A stretch of DNA of 64,000 nucleotides from Dehalococcoidia bacterium (GCA_009693045.1 SHXZ01000007.1:1-64000); one strand, 5' to 3'. Shown: positions 52,981 to 61,739, counted from the stretch's first letter. A program made the numbers and translations. Notes: generated from the letters alone by a model not told the origin.

Positions 52981-53442
52981 TTAAAACAACCCGCCCCGCC
53001 GGACCATGAATGCGGCCAGCAGGATGATGATGACCGCCACGGCGATGTTGAAGTGCTGCACCCTGGTCCGGCGGGCCTGGAACCAGCGGAGCTGTTTGAA
53101 CGGCAGGGTGATGGAGAGGGCGCCGAGGAACAGCACAATGGCGAGGATGGACTTGACGAGCAGCGTTCGGCCGTAGGTGTTGCCCACCAGCTCCTCGCCG
53201 GTGGTGATGCCCCGGAAGGATGTTGCCAGCCACAGCCCGGTGATCACCCAGATGGCGATGGCGATCCAGATGACCCACCGGAACCGCAGCTCAATGGCCC
53301 CCATGAGCCTCTGCACCACGGGAGGCTCCAGCGACTTAAGCGCCGCCGGGCGGAGGAAGAAGAGGCCGAAGACCGCACCGCCGACGGTCAGCACCGCCGC
53401 TACGATGTGGAGCCACGACATGATGCTTGCTGCGACTGGCAT
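52981..53442 (-). CDS. integral membrane protein (CopD/DUF2269-like)
   Basis: Four hydrophobic segments; MSWLHIVAAVLTVGGAVFGLFFLRPAAL. Confidence 0.65.
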   Translation of the reverse strand: MPVAASIMSWLHIVAAVLTVGGAVFGLFFLRPAALKSLEPPVVQRLMGAIELRFRWVIWIAIAIWVITGLWLATSFRGITTGEELVGNTYGRTLLVKSILAIVLFLGALSITLPFKQLRWFQARRTRVQHFNIAVAVIIILLAAFMVRRGGLF

Positions 53443-53570
53443 GCGGACCTCCCACGGGGCGTTCGCTCCTGGACACGCAACCGCTCACCGAGCGCGCCAC
53501 CGGCGGCGGTTGTACCACAGGTGGCGGCAGAGCGCAAGTTAGTCGGGTTGCTGATTCCAGCGCCGCCCCC

Positions 53571-53644
53571 GTGGTCGGCCCGGTGGCAACGCAGCCCAGC
53601 AGGTCCAGTACGTGAACTATGGTCTTGCGCCGCTTGGGGCCGGA
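53571..53644 (-). pseudogene. partial copy of the HicB-like segment of 52029-52763
   Basis: 74 nt matching 52663-52736 with 5 mismatches by eye; encodes SGPKRRKTIVHVLDLLGCVATGPTT. Confidence 0.85.
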
Positions 53645-53701
53645 CGCATGGGGAGCAGGCGGATTGTCAACTTGGTTATGGCGAGCTTTTCGGACGGGCC
53701 G

Positions 53702-55363
53702 CTACCCGAATAGCTCCTCGCCCTTGCCCCCGCGCCCCGCCGCACGGGGCTGCAGCAGCTCGCGGTAGGACTGCTCCGTACCGTAGTCGCGGACGCGGAC
53801 GGCGATGGGCATGGGCAGCGCGTGGCCGAACAGCAGCGCCTGCTGCTTGGACTCCAGACGCGAGAGCACCTCGCGGAGGGCGCGAGAGCCGGAGACGCCG
53901 GCGAGGGCGGCGTCAACGTCCTTGTCGTTGTCCAGCAGGCACACGACCTTAGTGCCGATCTGGCTCATGACCTCCTGGTCAATGGCGCTGGGGCGCTGGT
54001 CAATGACCAGCAGCGTGACGTTGTACTTGCGCAGCTCGCGGGCGATGGCGCCGAAGATGGTCTGCGAGGCGACCTGCGGGTTGAGGAACTTGTGCGCCTC
54101 CTCAATGACGATGACGAGCGGGCGCGGCTCCTTGGCTGGGTCGCCGAGGGCCTGCTCCACACGGCGGACGTACCGGTCGTGGATGCGGCGGGTAAGCACG
54201 TTGGCGACGAGGATGTACGCTTCCAGGGAGCGCCCAAAGCCGCCGAACTCCAGCACGACGTGGTGGCCGCGCTCCAGGTGCTCCAGGATGGCCTGGAGGG
54301 ATCGGTCGTCCGGAAAGCGGCCGATGAAGGGGAAGCGTTTGAGTATTTGGAGGCGGCGGTAGAGCGCGCCTAGCGTGTGCTGGTGCTCGCCGAGTGCGGT
54401 GACGACGTGGTCAAGGTCGCCGGGCGTGAGGGCGAGGAAGCGCTCCAGCCAGTCGTCGCCCCAGCGCACCCCGTCCTCGCCGACGTAGCTGGGCAGGCGG
54501 AACGCGGCCTGGGCGGCGAGGTCGGTGAGGTTCAGCGTCTCGCGCAGGAGGGCGATGTCCTCCGGCTCCACCTGGTCGTAGCCGATGCGGACGACGCCGT
54601 CGGGGGAGATGTTGCGGCGGCGGGCGCTCTCCTCGTCCAGCGTGAACACGGCGACGCGGGCCGGGAAGAGCTGCTTGAGTCCCTTGACCTCATGCCTTCC
54701 GCCCTCGGTGGCGCGGCCCGACCAGCCGTACTCGCTGTGCATGTCAAAGACGAGGACGGAGGCGTCGGTCTTCTGGATGACGCCCACGAGGAGCAGGCGG
54801 GTGAGGAAGCTCTTGCCGGTGCCGCTCTTGCCGAAGACGGCGCTGCTGCGCTCCACGAGGCGGCGGAGGTCCAGGCAGACCTTCTCCTCCAGATCCAGGG
54901 GCGTGCCGATGGAGAAGTGGCGTTCGTCCTCGCGGCCGAAGACCTGGGCGATGTCGGCGCCGGAGGAGCGGAAGGCGGGGGCGAAGTGGGCTGGGATGCT
55001 CTTGGCGGGGAGGAGGTCGGCGGCGCCCTCGCCCGCGACGGCGGGCAGGAGGAGCTGCGGCATCACTGTGACGAGTCCGTACGCGGCGGTGCCCGCGAGG
55101 ACCTGGGCGACGAATGGGTCGTCGGCGTCGGGGGCGCTGGCGGCGAGGTCGCGGTCGGCGGAGGCGAGGGCGACGTCGGAGACGAGGCCGAGGAAGCGCT
55201 GTTTTTCTCCGACGATGGTGACGAAGCTGCCGACGCGCACGTCCTCCACGGAAGCGTGCTGTGAGAGCTTGATCTCCACGCCTTTGGAGAGGGAGCCGCC
55301 AACGACGGCGCCGAGGAGGCTGCTCTGGTCGGAGCCGTTGGAGGAAGGAACGTTGGTGGTCAT
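53702..55363 (-). CDS. herA: HerA-type hexameric DNA translocase ATPase
   Basis: SSAVFGKSGTGKSFLTRLLL Walker A; PLVIVIEEAHKFLNP Walker B; VTLLVIDQRPSAIDQEVMSQIGTKVV; N-terminal HAS-barrel. Confidence 0.93.
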   Translation of the reverse strand: MTTNVPSSNGSDQSSLLGAVVGGSLSKGVEIKLSQHASVEDVRVGSFVTIVGEKQRFLGLVSDVALASADRDLAASAPDADDPFVAQVLAGTAAYGLVTVMPQLLLPAVAGEGAADLLPAKSIPAHFAPAFRSSGADIAQVFGREDERHFSIGTPLDLEEKVCLDLRRLVERSSAVFGKSGTGKSFLTRLLLVGVIQKTDASVLVFDMHSEYGWSGRATEGGRHEVKGLKQLFPARVAVFTLDEESARRRNISPDGVVRIGYDQVEPEDIALLRETLNLTDLAAQAAFRLPSYVGEDGVRWGDDWLERFLALTPGDLDHVVTALGEHQHTLGALYRRLQILKRFPFIGRFPDDRSLQAILEHLERGHHVVLEFGGFGRSLEAYILVANVLTRRIHDRYVRRVEQALGDPAKEPRPLVIVIEEAHKFLNPQVASQTIFGAIARELRKYNVTLLVIDQRPSAIDQEVMSQIGTKVVCLLDNDKDVDAALAGVSGSRALREVLSRLESKQQALLFGHALPMPIAVRVRDYGTEQSYRELLQPRAAGRGGKGEELFG

Positions 55364-56034
55364 ACGTTCAGCGCCTTGAGCAGGGTGGTGAGGCGGTGGG
55401 TGTCGCCGCCAAGCTCGGCGGCCAGGAAGCGGCCCGCTTGCAGGAGGTACGCTCGGTCGGTGGTGGCGGCGCCGCCGGAGGCGGCGCGGGCGCGGCGCGC
55501 CGCGCCCGCCTGCCGGAGGCAGGCCGCCACCACCTCGTCGGCGGCGCTGAGCGGAGCGCGTAGCAGGAGACGGAGGAAGTCAAAGCGTTGCGCAAACCGC
55601 GCGGTCTCTTCGTGCGAGCAGACGGAGACAAAGGCGTGGACGCGCGGCGGCAGCGGCGGCAGGCCGTGGCGTGGCTGCGCCACAGACCTACCCCCCTCGC
55701 CCCCTTCCCTGAAGGGGAAGGGGGAACCCGCTTCCTCGTAACCAACGATCACCGCCTCAAGTGTCGTTGCCAGCAGGTGCTCAAGCTGCGGGTTGGAGTC
55801 GTACACCTCGTCCTCGCTCTCCTCGGCCTCGCCACGCGGCAGGACACGGCGTCCGGGGTCCAGCGGCCCCGTGGCGACGTTGCCCACGACGGCGTACACG
55901 CACGACGTCTCGCCTGCCCGAACCAGCGCGCCCAGCGGCGGCGCATCGTACAGGCGGTAGCACTGCGCCGTGAAGGCGGTGGACGTGGCGGCGATGACCT
56001 CGGCGAGCTTGGCGGTGGCGGGTTCAGATGGCAC
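55360..56034 (-). CDS. stand-alone HAS-barrel-like protein, coupled to herA
   Basis: AQCYRLYDAPPLGALVRAGETSCVYAVVGNVATGPLDPGRRVLPRG; 4-nt ATGA overlap with herA. Confidence 0.75.
   Translation of the reverse strand: MPSEPATAKLAEVIAATSTAFTAQCYRLYDAPPLGALVRAGETSCVYAVVGNVATGPLDPGRRVLPRGEAEESEDEVYDSNPQLEHLLATTLEAVIVGYEEAGSPFPFREGGEGGRSVAQPRHGLPPLPPRVHAFVSVCSHEETARFAQRFDFLRLLLRAPLSAADEVVAACLRQAGAARRARAASGGAATTDRAYLLQAGRFLAAELGGDTHRLTTLLKALNV
55684..55730. repeat. family A repeat inside the HAS-barrel CDS
   Basis: gacctacccccctcgcccccttccctgaaggggaagggggaacccgc; encodes GSPFPFREGGEGGRSV. Confidence 0.8.
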
Positions 56035-56167
56035 GTCGTCCCTTTAGGCTCCACAAACTACGATCCAGTTGCCAATCCGTGAGTGCGGCGTTGCGCGGAT
56101 AGACAGTGAGAGGAGGCGGCCGCTCTTCGTGATCTCCCTCTTTGGGGGACGCCAGCCTCCTCTCACC

Positions 56168-57400
56168 CTACACCCACCGGCCACGCTTGGACTCCTGCTT
56201 CTGTGAAGTGTACGTCGGCAGGCGCTCGCCTTCCAGCGTTTCCTCTAAGAGACAGCGAAACTCCTGGCGGTCCGCGGCGGATATGACGGCCTGCTCGTGG
56301 GCCTCCTGGATGACGGGCGGGTAGCCGTTGCCTCGGCGGCACTGGTCCAGCGCGACGGCGTGCACGAGGCCGACCAGCTCCGCGTCGTCGGCGACCCATT
56401 GAGGCACCTCAACCCGCGCGATCTCCCGGCCCACGTTCAGGTAGAAGAAGCAGACCGCGTGCTCGCCGTACTCCCGAACGACGGACGAGCGTGTGCGGAA
56501 GAGGCTGGACCGCTCGTCAGGCGACAGCAGCCGCCCGAACAGGTCGCGGTCAACGAAGTCGTGGAGGCCGCTGCACGGGCACGGGTCTGACCTACCATGC
56601 TGACAAAAGGCACGGCGGTCGCCCGGCGGGTACGCGCAAAGCGCCAGCCGCAAGGCGTTCACCACCTCGGTGGCGCCGGGCAGGCTAATGTACGACGCGA
56701 GGGCCATGCGACGGCGCTGCGCCACCGCGCGGAGCCGGTCAAACGCCGGCAGCAGGCCATGCTTAGGGTCTTTCAGCAAATGTTCCCGCACGTAGGACGG
56801 GTAGCGGCCACCCGGCGGGGCCTGGCCGCCCAGTTCCCACAGGATGAGCGTGCCGTCTATCAACGCCACCGCGGGCAGATCAGGCGGCAAGTCCTGGGCG
56901 CGCGCGGCCAGCTCCACCACCTCGTCTACCGAGCGTTTGAGGCCCAGGAGCGCGCCCTGGAGCGACGTCCCGTCGCCAGGCGATTCCGGGTCGGGCAGTG
57001 AAAGGCCGTCGTCCGCCGAGTAGAGCCGCGGGCGGCTGAAGAACCGCGCGTCCGGCTTGGCGCCGTAGGTGAGGACGCACCCGCCGAGGTTGATGAGGGC
57101 GCAGCGGACGGGCAGGTGGCGGTCCACGTCAATGTGGGAGCCGTCCACGGAGAGGGCGCTGTACGACGCGGGCGCAGGCGGCGTGGCGTGTCGCTCTCCG
57201 GGAGGGCCGAGCGGGTCGGCGGCGAGGAAGGAGACGCAGCCCTCGGCCTCGCTGGCGCGGCGGCGCATGGCGACCGCGTCGGCGCGCTCCAGGGCGCGGA
57301 GGGCGTCGGCGAGGCGCTTCGCGCGGCCCTCCCGTTCGCCGCGCATGTGCGCGACAAGGGCGCGGACTTGGGTGATTGTCTGGGAGAGGTCAAGGGACAT
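56168..57400 (-). CDS. nurA: NurA-domain nuclease
   Basis: YSALSVDGSHIDVDRH; ALIDGTLILWEL; VHAVALDQCRRGNGYPPVIQEAHEQAVIS; same strand and operon as herA. Confidence 0.88.
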   Translation of the reverse strand: MSLDLSQTITQVRALVAHMRGEREGRAKRLADALRALERADAVAMRRRASEAEGCVSFLAADPLGPPGERHATPPAPASYSALSVDGSHIDVDRHLPVRCALINLGGCVLTYGAKPDARFFSRPRLYSADDGLSLPDPESPGDGTSLQGALLGLKRSVDEVVELAARAQDLPPDLPAVALIDGTLILWELGGQAPPGGRYPSYVREHLLKDPKHGLLPAFDRLRAVAQRRRMALASYISLPGATEVVNALRLALCAYPPGDRRAFCQHGRSDPCPCSGLHDFVDRDLFGRLLSPDERSSLFRTRSSVVREYGEHAVCFFYLNVGREIARVEVPQWVADDAELVGLVHAVALDQCRRGNGYPPVIQEAHEQAVISAADRQEFRCLLEETLEGERLPTYTSQKQESKRGRWV

Positions 57401-57402
57401 TA

Positions 57403-58232
57403 TTAAAGCTCAACTTTTCGCCCCTTGTTCCAATACCCTTCGAGGGCACTACTGACGGCATGCTTCATGACCGGGTCTTGATGCTCAATAAAACTGGACA
57501 TTTTTTTGTCCAGCATCCTTAATTGAGGCTCCAACGTGTAAGACTGTTGAAGCATCCAATACAAGGTATCGGTCATGTATCTCTTCGTTGACGCGCACTT
57601 CAAGACTGCCGGCTTGAGGGTCGCGAGACCTCTGTTGCTGGAGGCGCTTGGCTTGCGCTCTGAAGTCCCCCTGGATTTGACGAGTCAAGACTCGAATAAC
57701 GACAGTTCCTTTTGGCTGATATAAGGAGCTCAACAATGTCACTATCGACAAAGTTATCAACAAGCAAAATGGATGTTCGAGCTGATTGAATGATGTCCCG
57801 GAACGCTTTGTAGGCGTCAAGAGGTGTTCCAGCAGGAAAAACTTGCTCTCTAGGTGGCATCGGGTTTCGATTCGGTTTGTTTTGATTTGGGACAAAGATG
57901 TTAATGGACGAGCTAGTCTGTCGAGATGGTTGGTCGCTGATGGTTTTGGTTCCTTCTGCGAGTTGTTTCAGCCTCAGCTTAAATTTTTCTACCAAGTCAA
58001 CGAGCCAGTCTTTATATTCTTCTTCATAGCCGTCGAATTTGCTGAGACCAAAATTGAGAAGAAAGGCGTCTTGAGGCCGCAGGAAAATAGCCGCGTTAAG
58101 ATAACCGCGAAACTCGTCTTCAAGCTGCTCAAGTCGTTCTTCATCACTCTTCGGGATTCTCTTTGCGCGGCTAGCAACTCGGTTAACGAACGCCAAAAGG
58201 TGTTCCAAGCTAAGAGGATCAGGGTGAGTCAT
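57403..58232 (-). pseudogene. phospholipase D-like nuclease-domain gene with two apparent frameshifts
   Basis: FPAGTPLDAYKAFRDIIQSARTSILLVDNFVDSDIVELL | TVVIRVLTRQIQGDFRAQAKRLQQQ...VNEEIHDRYLVLDASTVLHVGASIKDAG | KKMSSFIEHQDPVMKHAVSSALEGYWNKGRKVEL in three successive frames. Confidence 0.82.
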
Positions 58233-58243
58233 CTTTTCTTTAC

Positions 58244-58338
58244 CTACCTTCCCGCCAGCACCCGCTCGTCGCCCATGCGGCAGGTGAGGTGGCTGCTGAT
58301 CCAACTCTTCCGTGTGGGCCAGCGCTTCCCGCACTTCG
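58244..58338 (-). pseudogene. degenerate copy of the selB 3' end
   Basis: REALAHTEELDQQ | [15 protein letters not shown] (1-nt frameshift) versus sel[29 protein letters not shown]. Confidence 0.75.
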
Positions 58339-58407
58339 TTTTCTCACCATTCTGAGGGAGCCCGCCCTATGGCTGCAGGTTAGGTTCCCTTCAAAGCCTC
58401 CGCCATG

Positions 58408-58761
58408 TCAACGCTGGCGGGCGACCGAGGAATCTCTCTCGCTTGGAGTCGCGGCCACAACAGGCGGTCGTCTGCCACCAAACCATTCGGCACTCAAGTC
58501 CAGCCAAGAAGGGTTCATTGATTCCGCCAGCGCTATCTTCCTCGCCTGGAGCCACCGCTTCAATTGCTTCTCCCTGCCGATGGCTCCTTCATAGGATTCC
58601 GCGACCTCGTAGTAGGCAAGCATGGTGATGTTGTACTGCTTAGTGAAGCCCTCAACGAGCTTCTGCTTGTGCTCCAAAATACGTCGTTCAAGGTTCGTGG
58701 TCACCCCGATATAGAGGGTGCGGGACACGTTGGTCATGATATAGACGTAGTATTGGGGCAT
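58408..58761 (-). CDS. GIY-YIG nuclease-domain protein
   Basis: YYVYIMTNVSRTLYIGVTTNLERRILEHKQKLVEGFTKQYNITMLAYYE...REKQLKRWLQARKIALAESMNPSWLDLS. Confidence 0.93.
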   Translation of the reverse strand: MPQYYVYIMTNVSRTLYIGVTTNLERRILEHKQKLVEGFTKQYNITMLAYYEVAESYEGAIGREKQLKRWLQARKIALAESMNPSWLDLSAEWFGGRRPPVVAATPSERDSSVARQR

Positions 58762-58823
58762 TGGTCCCTCAACGTTAGGTGCTCACTCGCGCTAAGCAAC
58801 AATGTTTGCGAGAAACCAGGGGA

Positions 58824-58855
58824 GATTCCTCGGTCGCTCCGCTCCCTCAGAATGG
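58824..58855. repeat. family D repeat
   Basis: gattcctcggtcgctccgctccctcagaatgg. Confidence 0.75.
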
Positions 58856-58862
58856 TAATACA

Positions 58863-60749
58863 TCACCGCCCCACGAGCACGCGTTCGTCACCCATGCGGC
58901 GGGTGACGTGCTGCTGGTCCAGGTATTCCATGAGCGCGAGGGCATACTTGCGGGAGGTACCAAGTACGTCTCGCACCTCTGACACGGCAATCTTGCCGTT
59001 CTGCCGCAGCCGCGCCAGCACGCGGTCTCGGGCCTGGGCGTAGGCCTGCGCGCCGAAGACTACCTCCTGGGTGAAGCGCACGACACGGCCCTCGTCGGCC
59101 ATGAACGCCAGAACCTCGGCGTCAGGGTAGCGGTCGGTGGGCGGGGAGAAGGGTGCCGCTTCCAGCGCCTGCACGTATGCGTCGGCGAGGCGCTGCTGCT
59201 CGGGGCTGAGGCGCGGCTGGTGATCGGGCAGGCGCACGGCAGCGCCGTCCTCGGCGAGCGTGCCCTGCCCGGTCATCCTGGCGACCACCTCGCCGAATAC
59301 AGCGGAGGGCACGTTAAGCCGGCTTCGGAGGTCTTCCTTGGGCAGGCCGCGACGCAGCGGGTACTGCGCGTGGAATGCTCGCGCTTCGGTCTGAGCGCTT
59401 CCCTTGAGGCGGGCCCAATCGCCCTGCGCGATGAGATAGGCGCCTTTGGTTATCGTCATCGCCCGCTCGTCCTTCGACAAGCTCAGGACGAGCGGAGGGT
59501 CTTCGGTGGCCATCGCCTTCAGCTCCGTTGCGGCCTGCGCCTCGGAGAGATCCGCCGTTTTGACCAGAGCCTGGAACTGCACCAGGCCGCGGCCATCCAG
59601 CGCGTTGAGAAGCAGCGCGCGTGGCGAACCGCTGCCAACGGCCTCCAGCCGCGCGAGGGCATCCTCCTGGAAGCGGCGGTGGCGCGACGGCGCTGGGTCG
59701 GCGACGGTGCCACCTCCCAGCGTCTGGTCGGAGGCGCGGATGACAAAGAAGTCGCCCTTGACGACGGGCAAGGCGTGCTCCAGGTGGACCTGGGCCCAGC
59801 CCTCGGAGCCGGGCTTCAACTCCTGGGCGTCCAGGAGGCGGACGCGGGCCTGGGTTTCGCTGGTTCCGGTGTGGAACGTGACGCCCATGTTGTGCTTGAC
59901 GCTCAGCGGCGAGGAGGGCGCCACGCGGAGCGAGACGTCCAGCAGGTCGGTGGCATGGAGCCAGCCGGGCGTCGTGAGCACGTCGCCGCGCTGAACCTCG
60001 GCGTGCTCCACGCCGCTCAGGTTGACAGCGGTGCGGCGCCCAGGCTCCGCGCGGCCCAGCCGCTTCTGATGGCTCTGGAGGCCGCGGATGCGCGCTCGCA
60101 GGCCGGAGGGCGCCAGCTCCACCTCCTGGCCCAGGCTGAACGCGCCGTCTATCAGCGTGCCCGTGACGACGGGGCCGAAGCCGGTCATCACGAAGGCGCG
60201 GTCAACCGGCAGGCGCGGGCGGCCCACGTCGCGGCGAGGCGTGGCGTCGTCCAGCAGCTTGTCCAGGAGCGTCTTGAGCTCGGCGATGCCGTCGCCGGTG
60301 ACTGACGAGACGGCGACGACGGGCGCGCCGGCGAGGGTCGTGCCGCTGAGCGTCTGCTCCACCTCGGCGCGCACCAACTCCAGCCAGTCGGCGTCAACTA
60401 GGTCTTTCTTCGAGAGGACGACGAGGCCGCGCTGCACGCGCAGCAGGTCCAGGATGGCGAGGTGCTCGCGCGTCTGGGGCATGACGGACTCGTCGGCGGC
60501 GACGACGAGCATGGCGAGGTCTAGGCCGTGGACGCCGGCGAGCATGTTCTTGATGAACCGCTCGTGGCCGGGCACGTCCACGACGCTGACCTCACGGCCG
60601 CTGGGGAGGGTGAGCCATGCGAAGCCGAGGTCAATGGTCATCTCCCGGTCCTTCTCCTCCTGGAGCCGGTCCGGGTCAATGCCGGTGAGGGCCTTGACGA
60701 GGGTGGACTTGCCGTGGTCCACGTGGCCCGCGGTGCCGATGACGAACAC
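58863..60749 (-). CDS. selB: selenocysteine-specific translation elongation factor SelB
   Basis: [51 protein letters not shown]-terminal winged-helix region; GTG start. Confidence 0.95.
   Translation of the reverse strand: MFVIGTAGHVDHGKSTLVKALTGIDPDRLQEEKDREMTIDLGFAWLTLPSGREVSVVDVPGHERFIKNMLAGVHGLDLAMLVVAADESVMPQTREHLAILDLLRVQRGLVVLSKKDLVDADWLELVRAEVEQTLSGTTLAGAPVVAVSSVTGDGIAELKTLLDKLLDDATPRRDVGRPRLPVDRAFVMTGFGPVVTGTLIDGAFSLGQEVELAPSGLRARIRGLQSHQKRLGRAEPGRRTAVNLSGVEHAEVQRGDVLTTPGWLHATDLLDVSLRVAPSSPLSVKHNMGVTFHTGTSETQARVRLLDAQELKPGSEGWAQVHLEHALPVVKGDFFVIRASDQTLGGGTVADPAPSRHRRFQEDALARLEAVGSGSPRALLLNALDGRGLVQFQALVKTADLSEAQAATELKAMATEDPPLVLSLSKDERAMTITKGAYLIAQGDWARLKGSAQTEARAFHAQYPLRRGLPKEDLRSRLNVPSAVFGEVVARMTGQGTLAEDGAAVRLPDHQPRLSPEQQRLADAYVQALEAAPFSPPTDRYPDAEVLAFMADEGRVVRFTQEVVFGAQAYAQARDRVLARLRQNGKIAVSEVRDVLGTSRKYALALMEYLDQQHVTRRMGDERVLVGR
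59464..59494. repeat. 'TTCGACAAGCTCAGGACGAGCGG'-type repeat inside selB
   Basis: CGCTCGTCC-ttcgacaagctca-GGACGAGCG; encodes [11 protein letters not shown]. Confidence 0.85.
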
Positions 60750-60750
60750 G

Positions 60751-60791
60751 CCTCACCCCCAACCCCTCTCCATTTCACGATGGAGAGGGGG
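60751..60791. repeat. family A repeat abutting the selB start
   Basis: cctcacccccaacccctctccatttcacgatggagaggggg. Confidence 0.75.
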
Positions 60792-61168
60792 GACAAAAGG
60801 ATGTGGCGCGGCTGACATGATGAGCACTCGGGGCCTCCGAACGGGTGTTTCACATAACGATAGCATGTCGGAGAGGAGGTGGGGAGATGGGTGAGTGGGC
60901 GATGGACGGCGGCGCGGCGGGTGGGGCGTGGAGGAGGAGAGGGTTCGCCGCGCCGGGCGCGCGGGGCGCGCCTACCAACGTCGCGCACGTTGACGCGCTC
61001 CGAACGAAGCGGTAGCATCGGCTCGAATAGCCAAGCACCTGGACCAGATCCGTGCGATGAGGCCGCCGCAGCGAGCGTAGCAGTCATAGAGTTGGGTGTA
61101 TCTAGGGACTGTGGTACGCTTGATGAGTTCCTACCAAAGTAAGAAACTGGTATGAAAGCCATGAGGCC

Positions 61169-61435
61169 ATGAAACGTGTAGGGAAGATTGCAGTCAGCCT
61201 GCCCCATTTTCTCCTCAAGTCTGTCGAGGATGCTCGCACAATGACAGGGGAGAGTCGGAGCGCGTTTGTTGCCCGTGCCCTGCAAGCCCTGATCGCGCAA
61301 CAACAGGAGAAAGAAGAAGTGCGCCGATACGTTGAAGGGTATCGACGCATGCCTGACACCGGGCCGGAGATTGCAGGAGCCCGCGCGTCGGCCCGCCAGG
61401 CTGTGCGGTACGAGGAGTGGGATGAAGCGCGGTGA
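61169..61435 (+). CDS. ribbon-helix-helix/MazE-like antitoxin
   Basis: KRVGKIAVSLPHFLLKSVEDARTMTGESRSAFVARALQALIAQ; overlaps the MazF-like gene. Confidence 0.82.
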   Translation: MKRVGKIAVSLPHFLLKSVEDARTMTGESRSAFVARALQALIAQQQEKEEVRRYVEGYRRMPDTGPEIAGARASARQAVRYEEWDEAR

Positions 61436-61739
61436 GGTCTGGTGGGCTCACATGGGGCCGGATGCGGGTGTCCGTCTTGTACTGCTCGTTTCGCGAGACG
61501 AGGCATATCTGACTCGTGAACTGGTGATGGTGGCGCCGATCAGCACCCGCGTACGCGACATTCCGTCAGAGGTGCTTCTGCGGCCTGGCGATGGGATTCC
61601 TCGCTGGTGTGCAGCAAATCTGGACTCCTTGGAGACGGTCCCGAGAGCGGATCTGCAACAGTACCTTACGATGCTCGACGATGCGAAGATGGAAGAAGTT
61701 GAGCGAGCGTTGCACTTCGCTCTGGAATTGAAGATGTAG
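61422..61739 (+). CDS. MazF/PemK-family toxin
   Basis: MKRGEVWWAHMGPDAGVRLVLLVSRDEAYLTRELVMVAPISTRVRDIPSEVLL...CAANLDSLETVPRADL. Confidence 0.88.
   Translation: MKRGEVWWAHMGPDAGVRLVLLVSRDEAYLTRELVMVAPISTRVRDIPSEVLLRPGDGIPRWCAANLDSLETVPRADLQQYLTMLDDAKMEEVERALHFALELKM

Noticed and set aside
60850-61130. tRNA-Sec near selB
   Set aside because: Looked for a ~90-nt CCA-ended cloverleaf with UCA anticodon upstream of selB; none recognised
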